Source of the DNA: Cricetomys ansorgei
Lineage: Eukaryota; Chordata; Mammalia; Rodentia; Nesomyidae
Direction of reading: 5' to 3'
Length of the DNA stretch: 64,000 bases
NCBI GenBank assembly: GCA_026225945.1
Contig: JAMJFZ010001228.1
Span: 3,112,501 to 3,176,500, forward strand
The notes beneath the pieces are model-generated. The model had not been told where the DNA came from. It made no database searches and saw only the letters and a program-made list of their open reading frames with translations. The position numbers were made by a program, and so were the translations under genes. Shown in pieces: positions 10,236 to 20,559 of the stretch. Numbering within the stretch: the stretch's first letter is position 1; every line of letters starts with the position of its first letter.

Positions 10236-10395
10236 ACCCCGAAAAGTTTGTTAAAGGCTTGGCTCCCAGTGAATTGATATTGGGAAGTGGTAGAAACTCT
10301 AAGGGGTGGGGCCTAATGAGGGGTCTTCAGGTTATGGGAGCATGCCCTTGAAGGGATTAGCAGGACCCCAGTCCCTTCTTTTCAATCTTTACATA
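10236..10395 (+). mobile_element. MaLR-type LTR fragment
   Basis: GGCTTGGCTCCCAGTG, GATATTGGGAAGTGG, GGGGTGGGGCCTAATGAGG, GGTCTTCAGGTTATGGG and GCATGCCCTTGAAGGGATTA follow the middle of MaLR LTRs (the segment around ATTGGGAGGTGGGGCCT). Only this part remains. Confidence 0.6.
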
Positions 10396-10399
10396 AAAA

Positions 10400-10585
10400 G
10401 GGTTTTTAAATTACATTTATTTCTGTGATTGTGTGTCTGCATGTGACATGCTGTGTGTCTAAAGGTCAGGATAACTCATATGAATCAGTTCTCTCCTTCA
10501 GTCATGTGAGTCCTAGGGAGTGAACTCAGGTCATCAGGATTGGTGCCAAGTACCTATATTCATAGAGTTATCTTGCTGCCTTGCT
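10400..10585 (-). repeat. SINE of the B2/B4 group, antisense
   Basis: ATTTATTTCTGTGATTGTG tail, GTCTAAAGGTCAGGATAAC, CTTCAGTCATGTGAGTCC, GTGAACTCAGGTCATCAGG and a poorly preserved head. Divergence is high. Confidence 0.65.
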
Positions 10586-10719
10586 GTGAATGGTTTTCTT
10601 GGGAAATATGCTTCTATATTCTAATAACGAGAAAGGATTTGTTGCAGCTTCAACTGGCTAATGATAAAGCTCATGGCTTAGGGCTGGGGTTTAGGAAGAT
10701 GAGGACTGGGGAATTGGAT

Positions 10720-10720
10720 T

Positions 10721-10775
<55 letters not shown>
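10720..10775 (+). repeat. (CT)n(CA)n compound microsatellite
   Basis: About 12 CT units switch to about 15 CA units at 10744. A 113-codon frame running through it is not a gene. Confidence 0.97.
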
Positions 10776-11233
10776 AGGCTCAGCTCTTGCACTTAACTGC
10801 ATTGAATCACAAATACATGCATGTACCATTTGCTTTTTACAGAACATCTTCCCTCTGTTCCCTCTGTGGCCTCTGTTATGAAACATGGAGGGTCTCCCCT
10901 GATTTTGTTAAGTCTTTTTGTATCTTCAAAGCCAGCAGAACCTGCAAAGAGTCATTCTTTGACTTAAAAAAATACATGAGAAGGACAAGTTTTTTTGTGA
11001 GATTTGTCCTCAAACTGGGAGAATTCTGAGAGTGAAATGGGAAACTCTCAATGGTTAAGAAAAGGAGATTCCTGAAAAGACTAAAAATAGACCTTCAAAA
11101 TGAGCCAGCTGTATGTCTTATGGGCATTTACAGATAGACTACAAGTCTACACATTACAGGGATTCTTGCACATCCATGCTTACTGCAGTCAGTGCTAGTC
11201 AAAATAGTGAAGTTATGGAACCAAGCTCAGTTC
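10776..11233. other. No recognisable element
   Basis: No repeat recognised; the open frames of 80-113 codons in this part start in or overlap the microsatellite. Confidence 0.45.
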
Positions 11234-11429
11234 CTGTCTTAGCTATTTTTCTATTACCATGACAAAACACCATGATCAAGGCAACTTATAAATGAAAGCA
11301 TTTGATTTCAGCTTCATGGTTCCAGAGGGTAGTAGAGACCATGGCCATCATGGCAGGGAGCATGGCATCAGGTAAGCAGTCACGGTGCTGAAGCAATAGC
11401 TGACAGCTTATCTATGATCTACAAGCATG

Positions 11430-11476
<47 letters not shown>

Positions 11477-11632
11477 ACTAAGAATGGTATTGGATTTAGA
11501 AATCTCAAAGCCCAACCTCATGTGATATATCTCCTCTAAGGCCACACCTCTTATCCTTCCCAAACAGTTCCACCAAACTTGGACCAAGCATTCAACTATA
11601 TGAACCTATGGGCCACGATCATTAAAACCACC
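11234..11632. mobile_element. Rodent interspersed LTR-like repeat
   Basis: CTGTCTTAGCTATTTTTCTATT and CATGACAAAACACCATGATC at the left, GGTTCCAGAGGGTAG, CATCATGGCAGGGAGCATGGC, then GGCCACACCTCTTATCCTTCC, AAACAGTTCCACCAA and AAGCATTCAA at the right. I know this as a common rodent repeat but am unsure of its family name. Related copies lie at 35.1 and 37.2 kb. A GA microsatellite sits inside it. Confidence 0.75.
11434..11475 (+). repeat. (GA)n microsatellite
   Basis: About 21 uninterrupted GA units expanded inside the surrounding repeat, which carries a GAGA tract at this point in other copies. Confidence 0.97.
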
Positions 11633-11689
11633 ATAGTATCCAACAGCGGATGAGTGTGTAAGAAGAATGTGGTATATCTACACAAAGGA

Positions 11690-12190
11690 TTTTTTAATTG
11701 AAAATTGACTTTTTTCATGTAATATATTCTGATTATGGCTACCCTCCCTCACGTCTTCCCAGATCATCCCTATCTCTGTTCCCCACCAAATCCACATCCT
11801 ATTTTTTTTCTCATTAGAAAATAAACAGGCATCTAAAAATAATAATAAAATAAAATAAGATAAAAGCAAACAAACTGGACTAGATAAAAACAAACAAATA
11901 GAAGAAAAAGAGCCCAAAAAAAGAGCATCGGAAAAACATATAGACACAGAGACACACACATTTGCATATACAGATATCTTACCTCACCCCCAAAATAAAA
12001 AAAAAAAAAAGGTCTGACAAAACATTATGAGAGAAAGAACATCTAGTGTTATTGAGTTCATTTTGCGTTAGGCATCTACTGCTGGTCATTCCTTAAAAGT
12101 GGTTTGTGTACTCAATGAGACTCTTTTAGAGAAAACTAATTCTTCCTTCGTGAACCTTCTGGGTTAGGGATGAGGGCTATACAGAAGGAA
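11690..12190 (-). mobile_element. LINE-1 3' UTR, antisense
   Basis: Very characteristic of rodent L1 read backwards: TTGACTTTTTTCATGTAATA, CTGATTATGGCTACCC, CATTAGAAAATAAACAGGCATC, AAATAATAATAAAATAAAAT, GAGCCCAAAAAAAGAGC, CACACACATTTGCATATAC, CAAAACATTATGAGAGAAAG, TTGAGTTCATTTTGCGTTAGGC and GTTAGGGATGAGGGCT. The minus-strand frame of 93 codons is noncoding L1 sequence. Confidence 0.92.
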
Positions 12191-13330
12191 ATTAATTGAA
12201 AAAAAATTGCAATTATAATATAATTACATCATTTCCCCCTTCTCCTTCCTTCCTCCAAACCCTTCCATGGACCCTCCTTGCTTTCTTCTGAATTCATTAA
12301 TTGTTGTTACATACATATATGTGTATTCATATATAGTTCTAAATGCAGTCTGCTCGGTCTGTATGATGTTACTCATATGCATGTTCTCTGGGCTGACCAT
12401 TTGGTACTACCAACTGGGTAATCAATTGATGTATTTTTCCTGGGGAAGACTATTTTTTTTCTCACTCTCGCCATTCCTTAGGTGTTTATAGTTCTTTGTG
12501 CAGGCTTGAGACGTCATGAGTTTTCCCCCTTCCGTGTCAGCATGTCTACTGGTGTCCTTGTTCAGCTCATATTTAGGCAGTTAGTTATATTGGTGAGATC
12601 TTACAAGTGTATCTTCTGACATCACGAGGTGACAGTCTCACAGCAAACTCCATGTTTCTCTGGATCTTACAATCTTTCTGCTCCCTCTTCTGCAATGTTC
12701 CCTGAGCTTTATATGTTGGAGTGTTGTGTAGACATATCCACTGTGCTCCACACCTCTGCATGTTGATTGCTTGTGGTTTTCTGTAATGGTCTCTGTCTGT
12801 TGCAAAGAAAAATTTATTGGATGAGGGGTATTACTTATTTACTTGTGGGTATAAAGACAAATATTTACAGCATAGTTGGAGTTCACACTGGATTAGAAAA
12901 GTGGCGGTTGAAGGTTCTCCTCCAGAATCCATGACTTTGCTTGCCATGGGTAGTTGGTGAGGGTTCCAGTACCAGGCGTGATCTCCTGCTTGTTGACCAT
13001 GTCTTAAGTCCAATGAGTGAATTGTTGTTCAGCACTAACTGTGCTACTCCTATGTGCCACTACTGCAGCCTAAGAGTCATTTTGCCATGATGGTCATTGT
13101 AGTGGCTCATAGGTGTCATAGCTGAGTAGCACTGTTAGTTGCCTCCCTCCTTTAGAAGCTTGCATGGCTCCTCCTGGTACCATAAGAGCTAGTCCTCAGG
13201 GAGAAGGCATTCAGGTCAAGGCCTCCTTTGGGCCTGTGTTGCAGTACATGGTGTCTTCATCAATAGGGAGCAACCAAAGGCAATAACTATTGTTGTAGAA
13301 GTTTATTTTTAGTTGTGTTTAAAATATTGT
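12191..13330 (-). mobile_element. LINE-1 (Lx-type) 3' region, antisense, 1.1 kb
   Basis: Collinear with the rodent L1 3' noncoding region in reverse: AACTGGGTAATCAATTGATG, CTGGGGAAGACTA, CATTCCTTAGGTG, CTGACATCACGAGGTGACAG, TGTGGTTTTCTGTAATGGTC, CTGTTGCAAAGAAAAATTTA, ATAAAGACAAATATTTACAG, AAGTGGCGGTTGAAGG, GTAGTTGGTGAGGGTTCC, TCTTAAGTCCAATGAG and GAGCTAGTCCTCAGGGAG. It abuts the previous L1 head to tail, so they are two insertions or a rearranged one. Confidence 0.9.
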
Positions 13331-13984
13331 TTTTGTGCACTGTTGGGAAAAGTGCTACCTAGGTCTTGGCGTTTTGTATTGTCTGCTGGTGTTGATTTCT
13401 GTGGGGGTTGTTTGATTGCTTATGATCTGAAGAGTTCTGAATCAATAAAAATACCTGATCTCAGATGCTCAATGTTCCGCTGTCCAGTATGGTATTGGCC
13501 ATGATGGTGGTTTCCTCTGCTGAAGTCTTGCAGAGTTTGCATGTGTGAGAAATCCTTCGTGTCTTCTTGCTGAGCCACCCCACAGGTGTACTACTGCAAA
13601 TTGTAATCTATAATTATGTGGGAGTCTTTTGGACAACTCCGACTAACAACTCAAAAGAGGGCTTCTCATGCCTAGTGTTGGAATTTTTGTTATGTGGTCA
13701 TTGGCTCTTGGAGGGAACGTTGTCAGTCTAGATGAGAAAATTTCATTTAAGCTATACGTGCATATTTATACACAGACAAAAATGTGCTATAGGTTTTTTT
13801 TAATGTAGAAAGTTAATAGTATAATTACTTAATGACTTTTTCAGAAATTGTTATCTTACCTTCCTTCTTCCTTCTGTGTTTATCTCCTTCTCCCCACTTA
13901 ATTAGAATCTCATCCTAGCTTTTTTTTTCCCATTTCCCTGATCAGATCACTTGAACCCTGCTGAATTTCTTTCAGCATCAAAGG
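13331..13984. other. Unassigned, possibly more L1
   Basis: The pyrimidine-rich piece at 13.85-13.94 kb resembles the start of another antisense L1 3' end, but I find no firm landmarks. Frames are short (63 codons at most). Confidence 0.35.
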
Positions 13985-14300
13985 ATGAGATGGTTGTTTG
14001 TAGAAAAATGGATGCCACTGGAGATACCATGTTAAGTGAACAGAGCCAGTCTCAGTCAGACAAATGTTACATGTTTTCTTTCATTTGTGGTTCCTGGACT
14101 TTGTAGGTTGATGAAAACCATCCATGTACAAATGATATGAAAGTAGAAGCAAGAGGAACAAAGGTGACTGGTGAGAAGGGGGAGGGGAAGGAAAAGGGAG
14201 AGTAGTAGGGTGTGAGGGAATATGTCCAATATATATTATAAATGCACAAGAAAGTGGTTTTATATAACTCTGTATAATAAAAGAAAAAAGTCAATAATAA
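13985..14300 (+). mobile_element. LINE-1 3' end, sense
   Basis: AGAAAAATGGATGCCACTGG, ACCATGTTAAGTGAACAGAGCC, CTCAGTCAGACAAATG, CATGTTTTCTTTCATTTGTGG, then ATGATATGAAAGTAGAAGC and GAAGGGGGAGGGG. This is the sense 3' end of an L1, opposite to most L1 pieces here. The tail is a weak AATAAAAGAAAAAAG. Confidence 0.75.
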
Positions 14301-14534
14301 AAGTTGGTACTTTCTATGGAATACCAAGACATATGATCATGCTACTTATCGGAAAAGATGTATTTTAATATTTACTGCATGATTTGAAGGTGAAATATTA
14401 TTAGTGCTGCACGTATCAACCCTCTGCCTAATGGAATTTGTAGGAATGTTTTCCTTTATACAGCTGTCTTAGATTTCTATTTTTCTTTATTTTTTCTCTC
14501 TCTATCTCTCTTTTATTTTCTTCCTTTGTTTATG

Positions 14535-14760
14535 TTCTTTTTTTTTGAGACAGTGTCTCATGTATCCCAAGCTGGCCTTGAACTCACTGTACAGACAAGG
14601 ATGAGTCTGAACTTCTGATTCTCTTGCCTCTGGCCTCAGTCCTGTGATACTGAACCATGCCACCATGCCTGGTTTATGGTGCTGATGGTTGAACCCAGGG
14701 CTTCCTGCATGTTAGACATGTATGTGACTAGCAGACCCACATCCACAGCCTATAGGTCTG
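14535..14760 (-). repeat. B4 SINE (ID-B1 composite), antisense
   Basis: TTTTGAGACAGTGTCTCATGT, CCAAGCTGGCCTTGAACTCAC, CACCATGCCTGG, then the ID-like TTGAACCCAGGGCTTCC and CATGTTAGACATG. Moderately diverged. Confidence 0.87.
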
Positions 14761-15277
14761 TTTTGTCATCAGTGTGACTACCGACTGAGGTCCTCCAATA
14801 ATGTCTGAGCTCTTTATGAAGGTAGCACATTTCCACATCCAGTGGTTCATGTCACACACAGGAGTCTGTTGAAGCAGGTTTTTGTCCAGGGCAGATCACT
14901 AGCTAGGATTTTAAACTGTTGAAAATGAAAAATAGATTGTCCTTGCCCAAGACTTGGAACAAGTGGCTCACATTTAACAATCGGCACAGATCATAGGCAG
15001 GATCCAATTTACCAATATGAGGAGTTCCAGATACTCATTGGAAAGTTGGCTGTTTGGCACCAGAGTTTATTTTCTCATGGTATCAGGAGCCTTTAGCTTT
15101 CCAGGCCTGCCAATAGAGCTTTTTAAAACCACAAATAAGCCGTGTTACTGACTCCTCAGGGCTCTGATGGCTCCATCTGGACGACAGTATTTCCCTGTGA
15201 AATGTGGATGCGGGTGTCCTCTAGCTCCGAGTTGCTGATCATAAGGCTCATAGCTTGGGGTTGGGAATTCCAGAGGG
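14761..15277. other. No recognisable element
   Basis: About 0.5 kb of unique DNA with no long frame and no repeat that I can name. Confidence 0.45.
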
Positions 15278-15408
15278 ATGTGTTCATGTCTCACCGCTGC
15301 TGTTGCAAATGACCAAAGAGTTAGTGGCTTAAAGCCACAACAGATTTACTGTTACAGTCCTGAAGGTCAGACATGCTAAATTGGCCCACTGGGTACAAAT
15401 AAAAGGTA
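15278..15408 (-). mobile_element. MLT1-type LTR, antisense, part 1
   Basis: CTCACCGCTGCTGTTGC, AAATGACCAAAGAGTTAGTGG, CTTAAAGCCACAACAGATTT, TACAGTCCTGAAGGTCAGAC is the reverse complement of the MLT1 LTR 3' end. The element is broken here by a SINE and continues at 15666. Confidence 0.8.
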
Positions 15409-15665
15409 CAGGAGCTGGGGAGATGGTTTAGTTGGTAAAACACTTGTTATACAAGTGGGACTGGGCAGATTCCCAGCTGCCACCTCAAAAGCTAGACTTT
15501 CAGAGCCTTGCCAGTGATTCTAGTGCGGGGGAAGTAGAGGCAGGGGGTCCCTGGGGTTTCCCGGTGAGTGCAAGGTTCAGTGAGAGACCCCGTTTCAAAA
15601 CAAGAGAAGATCCAGAGGAAGTTATCTCCTGTTGACCTGTGGCCTTCACATGTGTGCACACACGT
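15409..15665 (+). repeat. Composite tRNA-head SINE inserted in MLT1
   Basis: GAGCTGGGGAGATGGTTTAG head, GTAAAACACTTGTTATACAAG, then CTGGGGTTTCCCGGTGAGTG, GGTTCAGTGAGAGACCCCG, TTTCAAAACAAGAGAAGATCC, TGTTGACCTGTGGCCTTCAC and a CA-rich end. This is the same family as the antisense copy at 7.7 kb. It splits the MLT1 LTR and is therefore younger. Confidence 0.88.
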
Positions 15666-15965
15666 ATCAGTCAGTCAGTCACTGTGATTCAGAAAGGCTC
15701 CACTCTTTCTGGGCAGATGGGTGTCCTGCCCTTCTGTACCCAGAGAAACCGCCTGAATTTCTTGGATCCTTGCCTTCATCCTCTGTCATTACAGCACAGC
15801 AGCAGGGAGACTCCTCAGCTGCCATCTGTCTGGATCTTTATCTCCAGCTTCCTTCTTCTGCTTACAAGAACTCTGTGATGACGTTGGACCCACTGGGATA
15901 ATCCAGACGTACCTTCCCACGTCGTATCAGCTGATCAGCAGCCTTCGTCCTACCTGCAGCTCCAA
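15666..15965 (-). mobile_element. MLT1-type LTR, antisense, part 2
   Basis: The interrupted LTR resumes with ACCCAGAGAAACCGCC, TCTTGGATCCTTGCC, CTTCCTTCTTCTGC, GACGTTGGACCCACTGGGATAA, TCCAGACGTACC and TCAGCTGATCAGCAGCC. These match MLT1 in reverse order. The overlapping plus-strand frames of 79 and 89 codons are therefore LTR sequence. Confidence 0.82.
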
Positions 15966-16006
15966 CCATCCTGGGATGCTTAATATCGATCTGCGGCATT
16001 TCAGGC

Positions 16007-16342
16007 TCTAGAATCAGTGAAGAGACAGGCCCCTGGGAATGTCTGTGAGGGAGTTTCTAGATCCAGTTAATCTTGACAGGAAAGCCCACTCTGGATCTGG
16101 GCAGCCCATCTCCCCCTGGAGTGAGGTCTCAACTGAATAAAAATGAGAAAGCAAGTTGAGGTCTTGAGTTCTATGCTTCCTGACTAGGGATACAATGTAG
16201 CCAGTCTCCTCAACCTTCTGCCTCCATGCCTTCCCTGTTGAGATGGACTGTACTCTTAAGCTGTAAGACAAAAACAAACCCTTCCTTTCCTAAGTTGCTT
16301 CTTGATAGCTATTTTGTCCCAGGGATGAGAAAAGGTACTAAT
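16007..16342 (+). mobile_element. Rodent MaLR-type solo LTR
   Basis: CTAGAATCAGTGAAGAGACAGG, GGGAATGTCTGTGAGGGAG, CTAGATCCAGTTAATC, CTGAATAAAAATGAGAAAGC, GAGATGGACTGTACTC, CTGTAAGACAAAAACAAACCC and TCCTAAGTTGC. The end part (AACTGTAAG...AATAAACC...) parallels the polyadenylation/U5 end of MaLR LTRs. Confidence 0.82.
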
Positions 16343-16394
16343 ATATGTTCTTTTACCATATAAAGGGACATGTTCACAGGTTCCCAAGATGAAG

Positions 16395-16530
16395 ACAGGG
16401 ACAGCTATCTTTATTTATTTGTTGTAATTTAAGATATCTTTATTTATCTGTTGTACTTTATTTGTATTTATGAGTATGTGTATTTATGTGTGTGTGTATT
16501 CATGAGTATGTGCAAGTGAGTACAGGTGCC
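16395..16530 (-). repeat. B2 SINE, antisense, part 1
   Basis: The A/T-rich tail (CTTTATTTATTTGTTG), GTATGTGTATTTATG and GCAAGTGAGTACAGGTGCC are the 3' end of an antisense B2. The element breaks off at an LTR and resumes at 16799. Confidence 0.8.
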
Positions 16531-16798
16531 TGTAGGAGAAACTCGACCTATCACTGGGCGGAAAAAGGCCTGAGACCTGCCTGGACGTGCCCAGAGATGA
16601 GAAGAGCCAGAGCAGAGACCTGCAGTCGGCAGCCAATGGGATTATGGGCTGGAAGGAGGAGATAAAAGGGCTGTCCGTTCCTGCAATAAACCGAGTCTTC
16701 TTTTTTGCTACATACCTGACATCCAGAGGCTGTGTGTCTTACTTCTGCATCAACTCTACCCGCACCCCCAAGGGTCTCATGGATGGGCACAAGCAACA
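16531..16798 (+). mobile_element. Solo ERV LTR (ERVK-like) inserted in B2
   Basis: A 268-base segment starting TGTAGGAGAA and ending CAAGCAACA interrupts a B2 copy. It contains a TATA-like GGAGATAAAAGGGC and, 25-30 bases on, a poly(A) signal (GCAATAAACC), the U3-R layout of a retroviral LTR. A CCAATGGG box lies upstream. No gag/pol/env sequence is attached. I see no clean target duplication, so the exact ends are uncertain. The family name is not assigned. Confidence 0.65.
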
Positions 16799-16940
16799 GA
16801 AGTCTACATAGGTTCCCCTGGAGCTGGAGTTACAAGTGGCTGTGAGCCTGTCAGGTGTGGATGTTAGGAACCAAACTTGCATTCTCCAGAAGAGCAGGAA
16901 GCACCCCTTTTTACTGCTGAGATACCTCTCTAGCCCTAGG
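16799..16940 (-). repeat. B2 SINE, antisense, part 2
   Basis: After the LTR the B2 resumes with TTCCCCTGGAGCTGGAGTTAC, AAGTGGCTGTGAGCC, GGAACCAAACTTGC, CCAGAAGAGCAGGAAGC and CTGCTGAGATACCTCTCTAGCC. Part 1 plus part 2 make one full B2. Confidence 0.9.
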
Positions 16941-17163
16941 ATGTTATCCTGTCCCAGGTCCACAAGGGTAAGGGGCCCTGCCTGAGTACAACATTCAGTG
17001 ATGTCTCTTTCCAGCTTTCTGTTTTCAGAGACATTGCTGCCATTCCCCTCTCTCTGCCTGCTCTCCATGCTGCCTCTCACCAAAGGAAATGTAGTTTCAG
17101 TAAGATGAGGCATACAGAAAGGTAATCAGCTCACCAGATTTTAGAAGGTGTGCCCATCACTGT

Positions 17164-17306
17164 CAAGTGCCAGGTATGGTAGCACACATCTGAGATCCCA
17201 GAACAGGGAAGGTGGAAGTGGGACACCTAGATATTCAAGATAACCTTCAGCTATGTAGGGAATTTGAGGGGAGCCTGGGCCACTTAAGACTATGTCTCAA
17301 AAAAAT
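17164..17306 (+). repeat. B1-like SINE, sense
   Basis: AAGTGCCAGGTATGGTAGCACAC, CATCTGAGATCCCAG, CAAGATAACCTTCAGC, GGGAGCCTGGGCCAC and ACTATGTCTCAAAAAAAT. Old and diverged copy with a short A tail. Confidence 0.75.
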
Positions 17307-17872
17307 GTAGTGAACTGAAATGAACTGGGCAGGTGTCATGGAGGAATAAGGAAGGATGTTGATTGTGAAGGGGACTTCCCAGAGATAATGACTTAGGATA
17401 AATAATAAAGATCCAGTTCTTTAGGTAGAGGCAGGAAGAAGGCTTAGGAGAGGGAGGGTATGGTGTAAAGGAATGTGAAAATTCTGGAAGGTCCTGAGTT
17501 CCCTTCCAGTTACGCTGAACTTGGTGTGAGCGCAGTGAGCACACTGCCCTTGGGAAGAGTGTCTGATTTCCTTTGTGAAGTGGCGGTTTCATTCTGTTTG
17601 GGAAGAGGAACAGTAAGGCCTTAAAGTCCTGTGCTCTATCCCTTATTGTGCAGCCCACCCAGAGCCCATGATGCAGGCCGTCCATTCTCGGGCCCGTCTT
17701 CATCCAGTGATACTCCAGAGCCTGGTGATCCTTGAAAAGCAATTGTAATCTCCAACCCAGTCTTGTGTGGGTACACACGCACACACTAGGGCACAATTTC
17801 AGCTGTCAGTCTTCAGACACTGTCCAACTTATTATATTTTTTTGACATTGATTGATGAATGGGTTTGGTTGT

Positions 17873-17875
<3 letters not shown>
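17307..17875. other. No recognisable element
   Basis: A minus-strand frame of 168 codons (17290-17796) covers most of this stretch. It begins in GT-rich sequence, has no domain I recognise and no codon or splice signal that supports it, so it is left uncalled. Confidence 0.45.

Positions 17876-17910
<35 letters not shown>
17876..17910 (+). repeat. (CT)n microsatellite
   Basis: About 17 uninterrupted CT units. Confidence 0.97.
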
Positions 17911-17913
<3 letters not shown>

Positions 17914-18063
17914 ACATGTTTGTTTCCTTTCACATGCTGGTGCATAGGTTAAAGGACAACTTATAAGAGTTCTCGCCTTCTACCATGTGGGTTCTGGGGA
18001 TTGAACTAAGGTTGGCAGGCTTGGCTGCAAGCGCCCCTACCCACTTAGCCATCACATCAGGCA
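17911..18063 (-). repeat. SINE of the B2/B4 group, antisense
   Basis: CATGCTGGTGCATAGG, CTCGCCTTCTACCATGTGGG, TCTGGGGATTGAACTAAGG, GGCTTGGCTGCAAGCGCC, CCCACTTAGCCATC. This short form recurs at 22.6 and 43.8 kb. Confidence 0.8.
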
Positions 18064-18995
18064 TGAGGTCAAGTTTTCAAAGCCTCTCTCTTTTAGACCT
18101 TGATGTACAGAGTCCTTTCTTCTCTCTTCCTTCCCACTAAGATGCATCTTTTAGGTCACATAGATGTCTTTACTTTCTTCCTTGTCCTCTTTCATGTTTC
18201 CATGTAATTTGGTGAAAATACATCACGCTCTTGCTTCTGGATCCATGACAGTGAAGCCAGGTTATCCTTAATGAGCTGCAAGGAAGAAGACTGGCTCTTC
18301 AAACACTAATACATTTCCCTTCTACGTTTCATTCTTTCACAGAGACAGAGCAGGGAGGGCAGGACCAGAGGGCACTGCAAGGCCACTGGAGGGCTGTCCC
18401 CAGCTCACAGTGGCCTTCTTCAGCTAATGGAGTCAGTTTTGTGAAGCAGCTACAGGCTCTATGTACCTGGGTTTCGTTGAAATAGATTTGCTTTACTAAC
18501 ACTGGACTTTAGCTCACTCAGGAAATAATTAAGCCTTGAATTTGGTTGTACACATTATATTATAGCAGTGGGAAGGCAAAGGAAGAAGTTCTTAGTTGAT
18601 TTAAGAATTGATAGCACAGAGGTTGGCACTGGGAGCAGAGTAGTGTGTGGAGCTGAGCTGATAGCGCTTGACCCAGCCTGGAACAGATATGGCAGCCACA
18701 GTGTGTCTTCCCCCTATCACTGATGACTAGAGGCCTTAAAGTGCTTTGCAACTTACCCTTCAAAGTAATTATATCTCTGCCAGGTGCGGGGAAGAAGCCA
18801 TCTATAAAATAAAAGGGAAGGACTTTCGTCTTCTCTGTTCTTTTATGGTGTTGGCAGAAAGCATCTCTTTCTCTGGCTCCATGCACATCTCTGTAGAGCT
18901 GACCCTTCACCAGTAGCATCTGATTGGTGTTCTGTGAACCAACATAAACTCCATCTATCCAGTCTTTCCCCATTTTCCTTCTGGAAGCAGCTAGC
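18064..18995. other. No recognisable element
   Basis: Nearly 1 kb of unique sequence. The minus-strand frame of 137 codons at 18560-18973 has no recognisable domain. It was considered and not called. Confidence 0.45.
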
Positions 18996-19160
18996 TTCCC
19001 TCCCCTCCCCTCTGCTCCCCTCCTTTCCCCTCTCTTCTCCTTCCCTCCCCTCTTCTCTCCTTTCCTTTCTTTCCCTGTCTCTTTCCCCCCTTGACTCTCT
19101 TCTTCCCCTCTTCTTTTTTTTTTAATCTTCCCCCTCCCTTTCCTACTCCTTCCTTCTTTT
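18996..19160 (+). repeat. Polypyrimidine (CCCCT/CTTCC)n tract
   Basis: Tandem-like CCCCTCCCCTCTGCTCC and CTTCCCTCCCC units, then T9 near 19115. The serine/leucine- or lysine/glycine-rich frames on the two strands are translations of this tract. Confidence 0.93.
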
Positions 19161-19425
19161 CATGTGTGTATGCTGTATATGCATGTTCACATACGTATGC
19201 TTGTGGAGGCCAAAAGTTGATGTCAGGAGTCTTTCTTAGTAAGGAGTTACTAAGATGTCTCACTGGTACCCAGAGATTGCTAATTTGGTTATTCTAGCTA
19301 GCCAGCTTGTCTAGAGATCCCAAGTCTGTTTTAAAGGTCCAAGATTCAGATAGGCTGCCAGGTAGGTTGCCATGCCCATCCAATGGGGCATGAGGATCCA
19401 CTGTGCCACCTCTGCAGCCCAAGCA
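19161..19425 (-). repeat. Composite SINE, antisense, diverged
   Basis: CATGTGTGTATGCTG, GCTTGTGGAGGCCAAAAGTTGATG, then a diverged middle with CAGCTTGTCTAGAGATCCC and a last part CCACTGTGCCACCTCTGCAGCCC where the head should be. The middle is partly rearranged. Confidence 0.6.
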
Positions 19426-19599
19426 ATCACTTACATAACAAATCACTAATGTCAAGTACTGTGCATTATTAGTGGTCTTAGCTCTCTGATCAGATTCTTA
19501 ATTCTTTGGAATAGGGTCATGTTTAAAATGTCTTTGAGTGAGCATGTGTGAAGAAAGGCATGTTTCATGTTCTAAGTGGGATGAGGCAAGACAGAGTGA

Positions 19600-19740
19600 A
19601 ATCTCTTGCTTCTAAGAACAACGTACAATTAAAATTTTTATGCGTTGTTTATTTCTGGAATATTCCAGGTAATATTTTTGGATTACAGTTAATTTGGGGT
19701 AACCGAAACCATAGGACCCCCCAAAAAAACTAGTTAAGGA
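19600..19740 (+). mobile_element. Possible Tigger-type DNA transposon end
   Basis: ATTTCTGGAATATTCCAGGTAAT, ATTTTTGGATTACAGTTAAT and GGTAACCGAAACCATAGGACC resemble the 3' end of Tigger-related elements (the segment GGTAACTGAAACC before the terminal repeat). Very diverged; a profile search is needed. Confidence 0.4.
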
Positions 19741-20094
19741 AAAACTATTGTAAATATTCATATTTATATCATCATTTAAAACTTCTCAATTTAGCAGAGA
19801 GGCCCACATCCTAGGATGCAGTGACGGACTTTCCAGAGTCCGTGAATGCCCACAAGGGTGTGAGCATCTATGGGCAGTGAGTCTCAGCTTTCATCATGTT
19901 CTCAAAGAGCTTGTTATCTAGAGGAACTTAATCACCCCTGATGGCATCTCAGTAAACAGTGGTTTAGGATTACTGCTGGAACTTAAAACTCATAGTGTTA
20001 CATGCTTAAATACTGCATTAACCTATACATGTTTCATGACTTAATAAAGCATTATCATTACTACACAGCATCTTGCTATGGCTTTCCCTTTCTT
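19741..20094. other. No recognisable element
   Basis: AT-rich unique DNA with no long frame. Confidence 0.45.
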
Positions 20095-20340
20095 TTCTGC
20101 CTTTTTTTTTGAGTTTTGAAGTTCTTTAACTATTTCATACCCATGTGGAATTAATTTTGGTCGTTTTCACCCCAATTTTTCTATGTCACCCTCTCCTTTT
20201 CTTAGTGAGCTCTACTTCCAAACAAGCCCTCCTATCACCTTCATGTCTGTTTTGGGGCCCACTGAGTTTAATTATGGCTGCCAGCATGGGCATGGGTGCG
20301 AGGCTGTTTACTGGAGCTTGGGCCACATTCTATTAGCGAC
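20095..20340 (-). mobile_element. LINE-1 3' UTR fragment, antisense
   Basis: A T-rich start, then CCCACTGAGTTTAATTATGGCTG, CCAGCATGGGCATGGG and GGCTGTTTACTGGAGC. The segments match the L1 3' noncoding part also seen at 0.4 and 60.8 kb. Confidence 0.75.
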
Positions 20341-20559
20341 ATCGCTGCAGAGATTGACTCCCCTCTGCTCAGCATCCATGTTGCTTTTCCTACTTCTTCA
20401 GGCCCCTTTGCACATTGCTTTAGCTTTGCAGTCCTCTGCACCCCAGGGACTTTCCTCTTACTCACCCACAGAGGTCCAGAGAGCCACTGGAACAGGACCA
20501 CGTGGTGTTTCCTGGGTCTCCTCCCAGGTAAACATCATTTCCCAGACCCCCTGACTCTC

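Noticed and set aside
17290..17796. 168-codon minus-strand frame
   Set aside because: Starts in GT-rich sequence and overlaps the end of a B1; no family features or splice sites supporting it.
18560..18973. 137-codon minus-strand frame
   Set aside because: No recognised domain; unique DNA but no flanking signals. Not enough to call a gene.
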